NCBI GenBank assembly: GCA_963714325.1
Contig: CAVQOB010000002.1
Coordinates: forward strand, 15,639-79,638
Reading direction: 5' to 3'
DNA length: 64,000 bases
Origin: CAVQOB01 sp963714325
Lineage (GTDB): Bacteria; Pseudomonadota; Alphaproteobacteria; Rhizobiales; Hyphomicrobiaceae
Shown here one piece after another: positions 18,718 to 26,549 of the stretch; the first letter of the stretch is position 1, and every line of letters begins with the position of its first letter. Below the pieces are notes generated by a model, which saw only the letters and a list, made by a program, of their open reading frames with translations, ran no database searches and was not told the origin of the DNA. The translations under genes and the position numbers were made by a program.

Positions 18718-19479
18718 ATGTCCAGCCACAAAGGATGTTTTGGGCGAAACGGGCGATCGATAAATCCGCTGGAACTCTTGAAGGGTAAAGTCACGGTCGG
18801 CAGCACGGGGAGCGGGTTTTCGTTTCTCGAGCTGTTCCTGCAGGCGCACATCGTTGTCAAGCTGGTGATGATCGGATTGTTGATCGCCTCGGTTGTCTCA
18901 TGGGCCATCATCATCGAGAAATGGTTCTCGTTCCGCCGCGCGCGGCGCGAAGCCGACAAGTTCGAGCAGCTGTTCTGGTCCGGGCAATCGCTGGAAGAAC
19001 TCTACAGCGGCCTGTCGCGCGGGCCGACCTTTTCGATGGCGTCGCTGTTTGTCGCGGCGATGCGGGAATGGAAGCGCTCGGTCGAGGGTAACATCCGTGC
19101 CCTCGGCGGCATTCAGATGCGCGTTGAAAAAGTGATGGACGTGACGATCAGCCGGGAGATGGAGCAGTTGGATCGCCGCTTGCTGTTCCTCGGTACGGTC
19201 GCGTCGGCCGCACCCTTCGTCGGTCTGTTCGGCACGGTGATTGGTATCATGACGTCGTTCCAGGCGATCGCTGCATCGAAGAACACGAGCCTCGCGGTCG
19301 TTGCACCCGGCATCGCTGAAGCGCTGTTTGCGACCGCGCTTGGCCTGCTGGCGGCGATCCCCGCGCAGATTTTCTACAACACCTATGCGGCGCGCTCGGC
19401 GCAGATCAGCCAGCGGCTCGAGGCTTTTGCTGACGAGTTCTCGGCGATCGTTTCGCGCCAGATCGATGTTAGGACCTGA
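18718..19479 (+). CDS. tolQ: Tol-Pal system proton-channel protein TolQ
   Basis: TolQ and TolR form the proton-driven motor that energises TolA during outer-membrane constriction. The protein has a first membrane helix (IVVKLVMIGLLIASVVSWAI), a cytoplasmic loop and the paired helices LFLGTVASAAPFVGLFGTVIG and EALFATALGLLAAIPAQIF typical of MotA/TolQ/ExbB. The start is uncertain: an ATG at 18694 extends it by eight codons, and the first 30 residues are unlike other TolQ proteins. tolR begins 2 bases after the stop. Confidence 0.93.
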   Translation: MSSHKGCFGRNGRSINPLELLKGKVTVGSTGSGFSFLELFLQAHIVVKLVMIGLLIASVVSWAIIIEKWFSFRRARREADKFEQLFWSGQSLEELYSGLSRGPTFSMASLFVAAMREWKRSVEGNIRALGGIQMRVEKVMDVTISREMEQLDRRLLFLGTVASAAPFVGLFGTVIGIMTSFQAIAASKNTSLAVVAPGIAEALFATALGLLAAIPAQIFYNTYAARSAQISQRLEAFADEFSAIVSRQIDVRT

Positions 19480-19481
19480 GC

Positions 19482-19949
19482 ATGGCCGGTCACGTCAATT
19501 TCGGCGGCAGTGGCGGCGGCCGGCGGCGCAGGCGCAAGCGCGCGTCACTGATGACCGAGATCAATGTCACACCGTTTGTCGACGTCATGCTGGTGCTCTT
19601 GATCATCTTCATGGTGACGGCGCCGATGCTGGCGACCGGCGTGCCGCTCGATCTGCCGGAGGCGAAAGCCAAGCAGATGGAAACGCCGAACAAGGAGCCG
19701 ATGGTCGTGTCGATCTCCAAGGACAGCAAGATCTTCCTCGGCCAGGAGGAGAAGGTTGCGACGCCCATTGACGAGCTTGTCACCAAGCTCAAGGCAATCG
19801 CGACGGCGCGTGGTGGCACTGAGGAAGCGGTGTTCGTGCGTGGCGCGACGCTGGCAGAATATGGTTTCGTCGCCAAGGTTCTCGCCCGCATCAGCGAGGC
19901 CGGGTTCCGTAAGATTTCGCTGGTCACGGATGGACAGGGTGGAGGTTAG
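19482..19949 (+). CDS. tolR: Tol-Pal system protein TolR
   Basis: A 155-residue ExbD/TolR protein. A basic Gly-rich N-terminus precedes a single membrane helix, INVTPFVDVMLVLLIIFMV, that carries the conserved proton-pathway aspartate (FVDVML). The periplasmic domain PMLATGVPLDLPEAKAK to the C-terminus follows. It is cotranscribed with tolQ (2-base gap) and tolA (5-base gap). Confidence 0.95.
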   Translation: MAGHVNFGGSGGGRRRRRKRASLMTEINVTPFVDVMLVLLIIFMVTAPMLATGVPLDLPEAKAKQMETPNKEPMVVSISKDSKIFLGQEEKVATPIDELVTKLKAIATARGGTEEAVFVRGATLAEYGFVAKVLARISEAGFRKISLVTDGQGGG

Positions 19950-19954
19950 CGCAC

Positions 19955-21064
19955 GTGCACCTAGGCCTGGTCCTCTCGGCTCTGCTGCACGCCTGTCTTC
20001 TCATATGGGCGGTCATCGCTATTAAATCGGCGCCAGCCTTGAAGACGCCGGAGCAGATCCCGGTCGAGGTCTCGATCGTCTCCACACTCGATCTCGAAAC
20101 GCGCCAGCGCCAAGGCAGTGCGACGGCGAAGCAACTGGAGGCCGCTGCCGCCACGAAACCGGCGCCCGCCAAGCCCGTTGAAGCCAAGCAGGAAGCGCCG
20201 AAACCCCCGCCGCCCGCGGCACTGCCGCCGCCGCCACCGGCGGCCGTCGAGGAACCGCCACCTGCGCCTGTGCCGGAGCCGGAGAAGGTCGCGGCGCTGG
20301 CAATACCGCCGCCACCGACCCCGCCGCCTGGCCCGACACCGGACGAGCAGAAACTGCTGGAAGAAAAGTTGAAGGAAGCCGAACGGCTGGCGGACGCCGA
20401 GGCGAAAGCGCGCGCGGAGTCTGCCGCGAAAGCCAAGGCCGAAGCGGAAGCCAAAGCAAAGGCTGAGGCTGAAGCCAAAGCCAAAGCGGCGGCGGCAGCC
20501 GCTGCCAAAGCAAAAGCCATCGCCGACGCCAAGGCCAAAGCAGTTGCCGACGCCAAGCGGAAGGCAGCTGAAGAGGCCAAGAAATTCGACGCCAGCAAGA
20601 TCGAGAGCCTGCTGAAGAATGCCCCCGACGAGGCGCCGCCCGATGATCTGCTCGACAAAGACCCACGCAAGCGCGGCGCGGTCGCAGCCCAGACGCCGAC
20701 GCCCACCAACACCAAGAACAAGGGGCCGGTGGCCGGAACGGCGACCGGCACCGACACGCGGCTGACGGCGAGTGAAGAGGACTTCATGAAAAACGTCATC
20801 AATTCGGCATTGCAGCAGTGCTGGAACAAGCCGGCCGTCGGTGGCGGCGAACGGGCGCCGGTTGTGAAAATCAAATGGCGGATGCGTCAGGACGGCAGCG
20901 TCGACGGCGTGCCCCAAGTGGTCGATCGCATCACCTCGCCGCTGGCACAGGCGGCCGCCGATGCGGCAGTGCGCGCGGTGGTCAAGTGCGAGCGATTTGC
21001 GCTACCACAGGCCAAATATGCGGCTTGGCGAGAAATCACCTGGGAATTCGATCCCAACAAGTGA
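19955..21064 (+). CDS. tolA: Tol-Pal system protein TolA
   Basis: TolA bridges the TolQR motor to Pal and TolB across the periplasm. The 369-residue protein has an N-terminal signal anchor (LVLSALLHACLLIWAVIAI, with the SHLxx-like helix), a Pro-rich stretch (about residues 65-125), an Ala/Lys/Glu coiled-coil stalk (about 130-210) and a C-terminal TonB-like domain starting NVINSALQQCWNKP. The start is GTG at 19955. Its stop overlaps the tolB ATG (TGATG). Confidence 0.92.
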   Translation: MHLGLVLSALLHACLLIWAVIAIKSAPALKTPEQIPVEVSIVSTLDLETRQRQGSATAKQLEAAAATKPAPAKPVEAKQEAPKPPPPAALPPPPPAAVEEPPPAPVPEPEKVAALAIPPPPTPPPGPTPDEQKLLEEKLKEAERLADAEAKARAESAAKAKAEAEAKAKAEAEAKAKAAAAAAAKAKAIADAKAKAVADAKRKAAEEAKKFDASKIESLLKNAPDEAPPDDLLDKDPRKRGAVAAQTPTPTNTKNKGPVAGTATGTDTRLTASEEDFMKNVINSALQQCWNKPAVGGGERAPVVKIKWRMRQDGSVDGVPQVVDRITSPLAQAAADAAVRAVVKCERFALPQAKYAAWREITWEFDPNK

Positions 21065-22485
21065 TGGCCGCAAAGTTGGTGATAGATGCGCGCAGTATCG
21101 CCTATGCCGCCCCAGAAACGACTGAGAGCCCGATGTCACACTTCGATCGACCCGCAATTGCCAATCCAAGCCGCCGGGCGTTCGTCGCCGGTGGCAGTGC
21201 TTTGGCGGGGCTGACCACAACGTCGCCGCGTCAGGCTTGGGCCCAATTCAGCGGCCGCCAGACCGATGGTCAGATCGCGCCACGCCCGATCGCAATCCCC
21301 GAGTTTTTTGGCGACGACGCAAAGTTCGGCGCCGACGTCGCCAACATTGTTGCAGCGAACCTCGAGCGCTCCGGCTTGTTCCGGCCGCTTGATCGCGGCG
21401 CTTTCATCGACCGGATCGGCGATCTCAATCAGGTGCCGCGCTATCGCGATTGGAAGTCGATCGGCGCCGAAGCGCTCATCGTCGGCCGCACTGCGCGTAC
21501 GCCCGATGGCCGCCTCACCGCTGATTTCCGTCTGTATGACACCATCCTCGATAAGGCCATCGACGGCAAAAGCATCGCAGCACCGGCTGCCAACTGGCGC
21601 CGCCTCGGCCATATCGTCGCCGATCGCGTCTATGAAAAATTGACGCAAGAAAAAGGCTATTTTGATACGCAGATCGTCTATGTCGACGAGACCGGCCCCA
21701 AGGATCGACGGTTGAAGCGACTGGCGATCATGGATCAGGACGGCGCCAATGTGCGGCTGCTGTCGCAAGGCAAAGAACTTGTGCTGACGCCGCGTTTCAG
21801 TCCGACGCGGCAGGAAATTACCTTCACGCGTTACGAGCAGCAGGCGGCGACCTCGCGGGTGTTCGTCATGAACCTCGATACCGGCCAACGCGACCTGGTC
21901 GCCGACATGCAGGGCCAGATTTTCGGCCCGCGTTTCACACCTGATGGTCAGCGCATCGTCATGAGCATCTCCGAACAAGGTGCGACGAATCTGGTCGAGA
22001 TGGATCTCAGATCCAAGCAGATGCGGCGGCTGTCGCAGGGCAACTCCATCGATACAGCACCGTGCTACGCGCCGGATGGCCGGCAGATGGTTTTCGAGAG
22101 CGACCGCGACGGAACCCAGCAACTCTATCTGATGGGTGCAGGGGGCGGGCCAGCGCGCCGATTGAGCAATGGCGATGGCCGCTACTCGACACCGGTCTGG
22201 TCGCCACGCGGCGACTACATCGCCTTCACCAAGCAATCCGGGGGGCGCTTCCTGATCGGTGTTATGAAGACCGACGGCACTGGCGAACGCATTCTCTCCG
22301 ACGGTTTCCACAATGAAGGCCCGACCTGGGCACCCAATGGCCGTGTGCTCATGTTTTTCCGCGAGAGCCAGGGCGCGCAAGGGGGTCCAAAACTTTTCTC
22401 AGTCGATCTCACCGGCTACAACGAGCGGCCAGTGCCCACGCCGGCCTTTGGATCCGATCCGGCCTGGTCGCCGTTGCGGACATAA
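21064..22485 (+). CDS. tolB: Tol-Pal system beta-propeller protein TolB
   Basis: TolB is a periplasmic protein that binds Pal and TolA. A twin-arginine export signal is visible (PSRRAFVAGGSALAGL), then the N-terminal alpha/beta domain (IAIPEFFGDD) and six propeller blades with repeats such as PRFSPTRQEITFTRYE, PRFTPDGQRIVMS, PCYAPDGRQMVFESDRDG and PVWSPRGDYIAFTK. The ATG at 21064 overlaps the tolA stop; a later ATG at 21133 would put the signal closer to the start. Confidence 0.94.
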   Translation: MAAKLVIDARSIAYAAPETTESPMSHFDRPAIANPSRRAFVAGGSALAGLTTTSPRQAWAQFSGRQTDGQIAPRPIAIPEFFGDDAKFGADVANIVAANLERSGLFRPLDRGAFIDRIGDLNQVPRYRDWKSIGAEALIVGRTARTPDGRLTADFRLYDTILDKAIDGKSIAAPAANWRRLGHIVADRVYEKLTQEKGYFDTQIVYVDETGPKDRRLKRLAIMDQDGANVRLLSQGKELVLTPRFSPTRQEITFTRYEQQAATSRVFVMNLDTGQRDLVADMQGQIFGPRFTPDGQRIVMSISEQGATNLVEMDLRSKQMRRLSQGNSIDTAPCYAPDGRQMVFESDRDGTQQLYLMGAGGGPARRLSNGDGRYSTPVWSPRGDYIAFTKQSGGRFLIGVMKTDGTGERILSDGFHNEGPTWAPNGRVLMFFRESQGAQGGPKLFSVDLTGYNERPVPTPAFGSDPAWSPLRT

Positions 22486-22505
22486 CCGTCCTATTGGCCG
22501 CCCGG

Positions 22506-22548
22506 CCGGTGACGTCGCCGCAATAGTCCATAGGATCGCCGTCACCGG
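22506..22548. other. hairpin in the 22486-22924 gap after tolB
   Basis: A perfect 9-bp stem, CCGGTGACG at 22506-22514 with CGTCACCGG at 22540-22548, encloses 25 bases. No U-tract follows, so it may be an mRNA end-protecting hairpin or a Rho-dependent 3' end rather than an intrinsic terminator. The remaining 370 bases of the gap hold no gene I can support and probably contain the promoter of the small lipoprotein gene. Confidence 0.45.
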
Positions 22549-22924
22549 GATGTGCCAGCAATTCGGCGCGATGCCATTGTTTACGCTTTGTTAATTGCTG
22601 TGGCGGCCAACACGCACCAGCGTGGCATTTCCGCATCAAGTCATGTGGAAACGTGCCTCATCGGTCCCTCTATCCTTGATCTCCGGGCGCTGCACCGGTA
22701 CCCAATTGATCTGCGATAGCCGATGATTAGTCTTCAGACGACAAACTTGAAGGTTTTCAGAAGCACGATCGTTCTGACGACGGTCATCGCAGCGGTTTCC
22801 TCTCGGGGGGCCGTCTAGGAGTTCCGCACAGGGCAATAAGCCGGGCGCGGACGTACTGACTGCTGAGCAGGTCAAGCGTGTAATCGCTCGGCTTAGGAAG
22901 TGGACTAAAACTAGGAGAGAAGAC

Positions 22925-23047
22925 ATGAAGAAGATTATCGTTCTCGCTGCTGTACTTTCGGCCGTTGCTCTTGGCGCCTGCCGCAAGGAAGTCGAACACA
23001 AGCCGATGAAGCTCGGCGCCGACGTCTCGGTTGAGCGCACGCGCTAA
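22925..23047 (+). CDS. 40-residue lipoprotein between tolB and pal
   Basis: The product reads MKKIIVLAAVLSAVALGACR at its N-terminus: a short lipoprotein signal peptide with lipobox LGAC, so the mature chain begins at Cys19 and has only about 22 residues, ending SVERTR. AGGAGAG lies 7 bases before the ATG, and a good intrinsic terminator follows at 23099. The gene is therefore well delimited despite its size. Its place inside the Tol-Pal block suggests an envelope role, but no function is known to me. Confidence 0.72.
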   Translation: MKKIIVLAAVLSAVALGACRKEVEHKPMKLGADVSVERTR

Positions 23048-23098
23048 GCTGGACTTCGGTTGTGATCCTTGGCTGCCAGGGCTAGGGTGCACTGCTCA

Positions 23099-23146
23099 AA
23101 GGCCGTTCCACTCGCTATGGCGGTGGTTCGGCCTTCAGTGTTTTTG
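23099..23146 (+). terminator. Rho-independent terminator after the small lipoprotein gene
   Basis: The stem AAGGCCG (23099-23105) with CGGCCTT (23129-23135) is extended by CCAC/GTGG across a TT/TT internal loop and followed by CAGTGTTTTT. The other 320 bases up to pal hold no gene I can support and presumably the pal promoter. Confidence 0.7.
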
Positions 23147-23469
23147 GGGCCCCATTACGGTCCCGTTTGTCGATTAGTGATTCCCTGGATTCGGCTCCGT
23201 TTAGCGCCCCGAGTTGTGCAAATCGTGGAAAACTGCCGCCGGATGGCTTGCCGTTCTGCCCAATTCAGCACTTGCTGGCCCGGTTGTCCGCGTATTCGGC
23301 CACATTTTTGAACGAAGCGTCCGCTAAAGATGCATCGAATGACCAGCGCGAATCGCGCCGAGGGTCAACCAAGAGATCAATGCTTTCCCGGTTTGCGCAG
23401 CGATCATGCAGGATCGGCCCAATTCGACGAAGGCGGCGCCCAAAACGGGTCCAGGAAGGGAACTAACTG

Positions 23470-24033
23470 ATGCAAGGCACGAATTCAGGACGCGCGGCGT
23501 TGCAGCTGATGTCGACGCGAGCTTTGCGGTTTGCCGTGCTGGTGGTTGCCGGATTGGCAGTTGCGGCATGCTCGAATACACCGAAGCCTGAGAACCAACT
23601 TGGCCAGGGCGGCGCCGGTGGTGCCAATGGTCGTGGCAGCGCGACCCCTGGCTCAGCCAAGGACTTCAGCCAGAACGTCGGCGATCTCGTTTATTTCTCA
23701 AGCGATAGCGTTGATCTGACGCCGGAAGCGCAGCAGACCCTGCAGGGTCAAGCCCGCTGGCTGCAGCAGTACGCCCAGTACACCATCACCGTCGAAGGCC
23801 ATGCGGACGAACGTGGCACGCGCGAATACAACATCGCGCTTGGCGCGCGGCGTGCCGAAGCAGTGAAGGCTTTCCTTGGCCGCAATGGCGTCGCCGCAGC
23901 CCGGTTGCGCACGATCTCCTACGGCAAGGAACGCCCCGTCGCGGTTTGCAACGACATCTCGTGCTGGTCGCAGAATCGTCGCGCTCAGACCGTGCTCAAC
24001 AGCCGTGGCGGTCCCGTCGCGCAGGCGAACTGA
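23470..24033 (+). CDS. pal: peptidoglycan-associated lipoprotein Pal
   Basis: Pal anchors the outer membrane to peptidoglycan and is recycled by TolA/TolB. The 187-residue precursor has a lipoprotein signal with lipobox VAAC near residue 37, a Gly/Asn-rich linker and an OmpA-like domain with VYFSSDSVDLTPEAQQTL, TVEGHADERGTREYNIALG (meso-DAP-binding Asp/Arg) and SYGKERPVAVCN. GGAAGGGAAC precedes the ATG. The signal begins late, so an internal ATG at 23509 may be the true start. Confidence 0.94.
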   Translation: MQGTNSGRAALQLMSTRALRFAVLVVAGLAVAACSNTPKPENQLGQGGAGGANGRGSATPGSAKDFSQNVGDLVYFSSDSVDLTPEAQQTLQGQARWLQQYAQYTITVEGHADERGTREYNIALGARRAEAVKAFLGRNGVAAARLRTISYGKERPVAVCNDISCWSQNRRAQTVLNSRGGPVAQAN

Positions 24034-24217
24034 AATTTGGCGGACCGGGACGACGGCAATCTGTGACTATGAGAATGCTCGTGCGGCTGGATCAGGTGAT
24101 CCGGCCGCATTTGTTGTGCTCGATGCGGCGGCTGGCCGCACTTTTCTCACTTTGGCCTGAATCATGGTGGACAGTCCGGCCAGATTACTCGGGCCATGAG
24201 GGGAACGTCCCTTGTTG

Positions 24218-25291
24218 ATGTTTGCGCGCAGTGCAGCGTCGAGTCGGAAAAGTGTGGCGCGGCAGGCCGTGTTGAGCGTGGGTCTAGCGGCGCTGACATC
24301 GTTCCAGGCTCAAGCCGATGATCCCCGGTATGTTGGCAGGTCATGGCGCGCCGACGTGGCGCAGGCCGATCCCTATCGGAGCAATACTGTCTCCCGCCCG
24401 GTGCCAACGAGCACGAATGCTGAACGCGACGCCATCGCGATCTATGCCGATGCGCGCAATGATATCGACAACGGTCGCGCGGCCCAGGCCGAGCGTCGAC
24501 TTGAATTGCTCGTTGCCCGCTATCCCGATGCTGCCATTGCGGACTTGGCGCGGCGCGACCTGCGGCGGCTTTATAGCCGATTGCCATCAGCTGCCTCGAC
24601 GAATGTTCTCATTGAACCGCCCCGCGATGTCAGGGCGGCGGCTCAGCCAGCCAGCCGTCCGGCTTCGATGCCGGCACCTTACGCCCTCGGCCGCGGCGAC
24701 ATTTCTCCGCCCGTTCCCGAATCGACGCCGTCGGCAGGGACACCGGCTCGCCCTGCGTCTCAGCTGGTTCTCCCGCCGGCTGCTTTGCCACAGCCCGTGT
24801 CGGCGCCGGCCATTGTCGCTGCGGCCGAACAGTTCCGCACCTACGCCGGCGACCGCATCTTCTTCGGTGATGGCAGTGCCGACATCGGTGGTCGCGCGCG
24901 CGCAGCGTTGGAGGCCCAGGCGGCTTGGCTTCTCCGCGTTGCCCAAGCCGTATTGACCGTTGAAGGTCATGCCGACGATCGCGGCACGCCAGAGTTCAAC
25001 ATTGCCATCGCAGAACGCCGCGCTGACGCGGTTCGGCAGCGTCTGACCGAACTTGGCGTTGCACCCGATCGCATTCGGCTCGTCATTTTCGGCCGAGACC
25101 AGCCAGTCGTACAATGCAATGAACCAGCCTGCGCCGCGCAAAATCGCCGGGTGGTGACGGTGATAACCGGACTGTCGCCGGGGGCAGAGCGTCGGACGGG
25201 CGTGACGATTGCTGAACCGCGTGCTGACCAACGGCCCGTCCCAGGCAGTGGTGAGCTGATTCGGCCGCTGAACGCGGCGCAGCGGCGGTAA
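24218..25291 (+). CDS. exported OmpA-family protein, Pal paralogue
   Basis: A 357-residue exported protein with a signal-like segment (LSVGLAALTSFQAQA), a helical segment NAERDAIAIYADARNDIDNG (TPR/YbgF-like), a long Pro/Ala linker and a C-terminal OmpA domain. That domain has IFFGDGSADIGGRARAALEA, VEGHADDRGTPEFNIAIAER and FGRDQPVVQCN, closely parallel to Pal. No lipobox is seen, so it is probably periplasmic or loosely attached. It sits between pal and ybgF and looks like a duplicated peptidoglycan-binding module added to the Tol-Pal cluster. Confidence 0.82.
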   Translation: MFARSAASSRKSVARQAVLSVGLAALTSFQAQADDPRYVGRSWRADVAQADPYRSNTVSRPVPTSTNAERDAIAIYADARNDIDNGRAAQAERRLELLVARYPDAAIADLARRDLRRLYSRLPSAASTNVLIEPPRDVRAAAQPASRPASMPAPYALGRGDISPPVPESTPSAGTPARPASQLVLPPAALPQPVSAPAIVAAAEQFRTYAGDRIFFGDGSADIGGRARAALEAQAAWLLRVAQAVLTVEGHADDRGTPEFNIAIAERRADAVRQRLTELGVAPDRIRLVIFGRDQPVVQCNEPACAAQNRRVVTVITGLSPGAERRTGVTIAEPRADQRPVPGSGELIRPLNAAQRR

Positions 25292-25464
25292 CGGTGTCGA
25301 GCGTTGACAATCCTGGCGCTTCAGCCGAACAGTTTCTCCCAGCAGTCGCCAGCAAGCCATCAATCCGGCCGACGTGATGTCGTAAATCGGTGATAGCAAA
25401 ATGGCCTGAATGCCGATCGACCGGTCAAACCGCTAGTATACGATAGCAAGTGTCGGCTGATCCC

Positions 25465-26505
25465 ATGAGCGTGACGAAAATGAGCTTCACCAAATTGAGT
25501 CCGACCATGCAGCCATTCCGAGCACGCTATTGTTTCAATGCCGCCGTTGCTGCGTTTGCATGCGCCGCCGCGCTGACGGCTGGCAACGTGGCTGCGCAGC
25601 AACCCCAACCCGGCACGCAAACGCGCCCCGCTCAGAAGCAGGCAACGCCGGCGCAGCCGAAAGCCCCGGTCGATTCGGCCGAGTCCGCTGCGCGCAGCTC
25701 CGACAGTGCGCTGCGCCAGCGCATCGAGCAGCTGGAAGAGCAGTTGGCGGATATGCAGGTGATGGTCGGCACGCTTGAGTCGCTCGCCAAAGGGGGGGGC
25801 GGCAACGCCGCGCCATCGCGTGGCAGCGCAGGTAGCGGTGCCGACGCCGGCCGCGTCGAAGGTTTGGAATCGCAAGTGCGTCAACTGTCGCAACAAGTCG
25901 AGCAGCTCGCAGGCCAAGTCCGCGCCATGGGCGGCCGGGCCGCCGCAGTGCCACGCGACGAGAGCGAGCCGAGTGTCCGCCCGCCACGCGGCGCAAGTAC
26001 CGCTCCAGTCCCGGGGCCAGGCTCGGCGAGCATTGGCGGGTTTGGTTCGACGACAGTAACACCTGACACTGGTGCACCCGATCAGATCGGGCGTGTGCTG
26101 CAGGGCGGCGCAGGTGACGGCAACCCGAAGCAACTCTACGAGACCGCCTACGGTTACCTGCTGCAGCAGGATTATGCTTCGGCCGAAACGGCGTTTGACG
26201 AGTTCCTCAAGCGTCATCCGAGCGATGGATTGGCTGGCAATGCGCAGTACTGGCTTGGAGAGTCGCATTTCGTGCGCGGCCAGTACAAGGCGGCAGCTGG
26301 CGCGTTTCTGAAGGGCTATCAGACCTATGCGCGCAGTGCCAAGGCACCGGACAGCCTCTTGAAGTTGGCAATGTCGCTGGATCGCCTTGGCCAGAAGGAT
26401 GCCGCCTGCTCCTCGTTCGGAGAACTCAACGCCAAATTTCCGCAGGCCCCGGCCTACGTGAAAAATCGCGCCGACAGCGAGCGCCGCCGGCTCGGTTGCG
26501 TCTGA
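25465..26505 (+). CDS. cpoB: cell division coordinator CpoB / YbgF
   Basis: CpoB (YbgF) links Tol-Pal activity with peptidoglycan synthesis in the periplasm. The protein has a signal peptide ending near NVAAQQ, a coiled-coil trimerisation segment (LRQRIEQLEEQLADMQVMVG and LESQVRQLSQQVEQLAGQ), a Pro/Gly linker and three TPRs. These start at LYETAYGYLLQQDYASAE and include GLAGNAQYWLGESHFVRGQY and KAPDSLLKLAMSLDRLGQKD. The ATG at 25465 is chosen over an in-frame start 5 codons earlier. Confidence 0.92.
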   Translation: MSVTKMSFTKLSPTMQPFRARYCFNAAVAAFACAAALTAGNVAAQQPQPGTQTRPAQKQATPAQPKAPVDSAESAARSSDSALRQRIEQLEEQLADMQVMVGTLESLAKGGGGNAAPSRGSAGSGADAGRVEGLESQVRQLSQQVEQLAGQVRAMGGRAAAVPRDESEPSVRPPRGASTAPVPGPGSASIGGFGSTTVTPDTGAPDQIGRVLQGGAGDGNPKQLYETAYGYLLQQDYASAETAFDEFLKRHPSDGLAGNAQYWLGESHFVRGQYKAAAGAFLKGYQTYARSAKAPDSLLKLAMSLDRLGQKDAACSSFGELNAKFPQAPAYVKNRADSERRRLGCV

Positions 26506-26549
26506 TCGACGATGGCCGGCCACCAGCGCTGCGGCGAGGCACGCTCTCT

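Noticed and set aside
19955..21064. Repeat region in tolA as a DNA repeat element
   Set aside because: It is the Ala/Lys/Glu-coding stalk of TolA, explained by protein sequence.
25360..26523. 387-codon minus-strand frame
   Set aside because: Antisense shadow of cpoB, which has a signal peptide, coiled coil and TPRs on the + strand.
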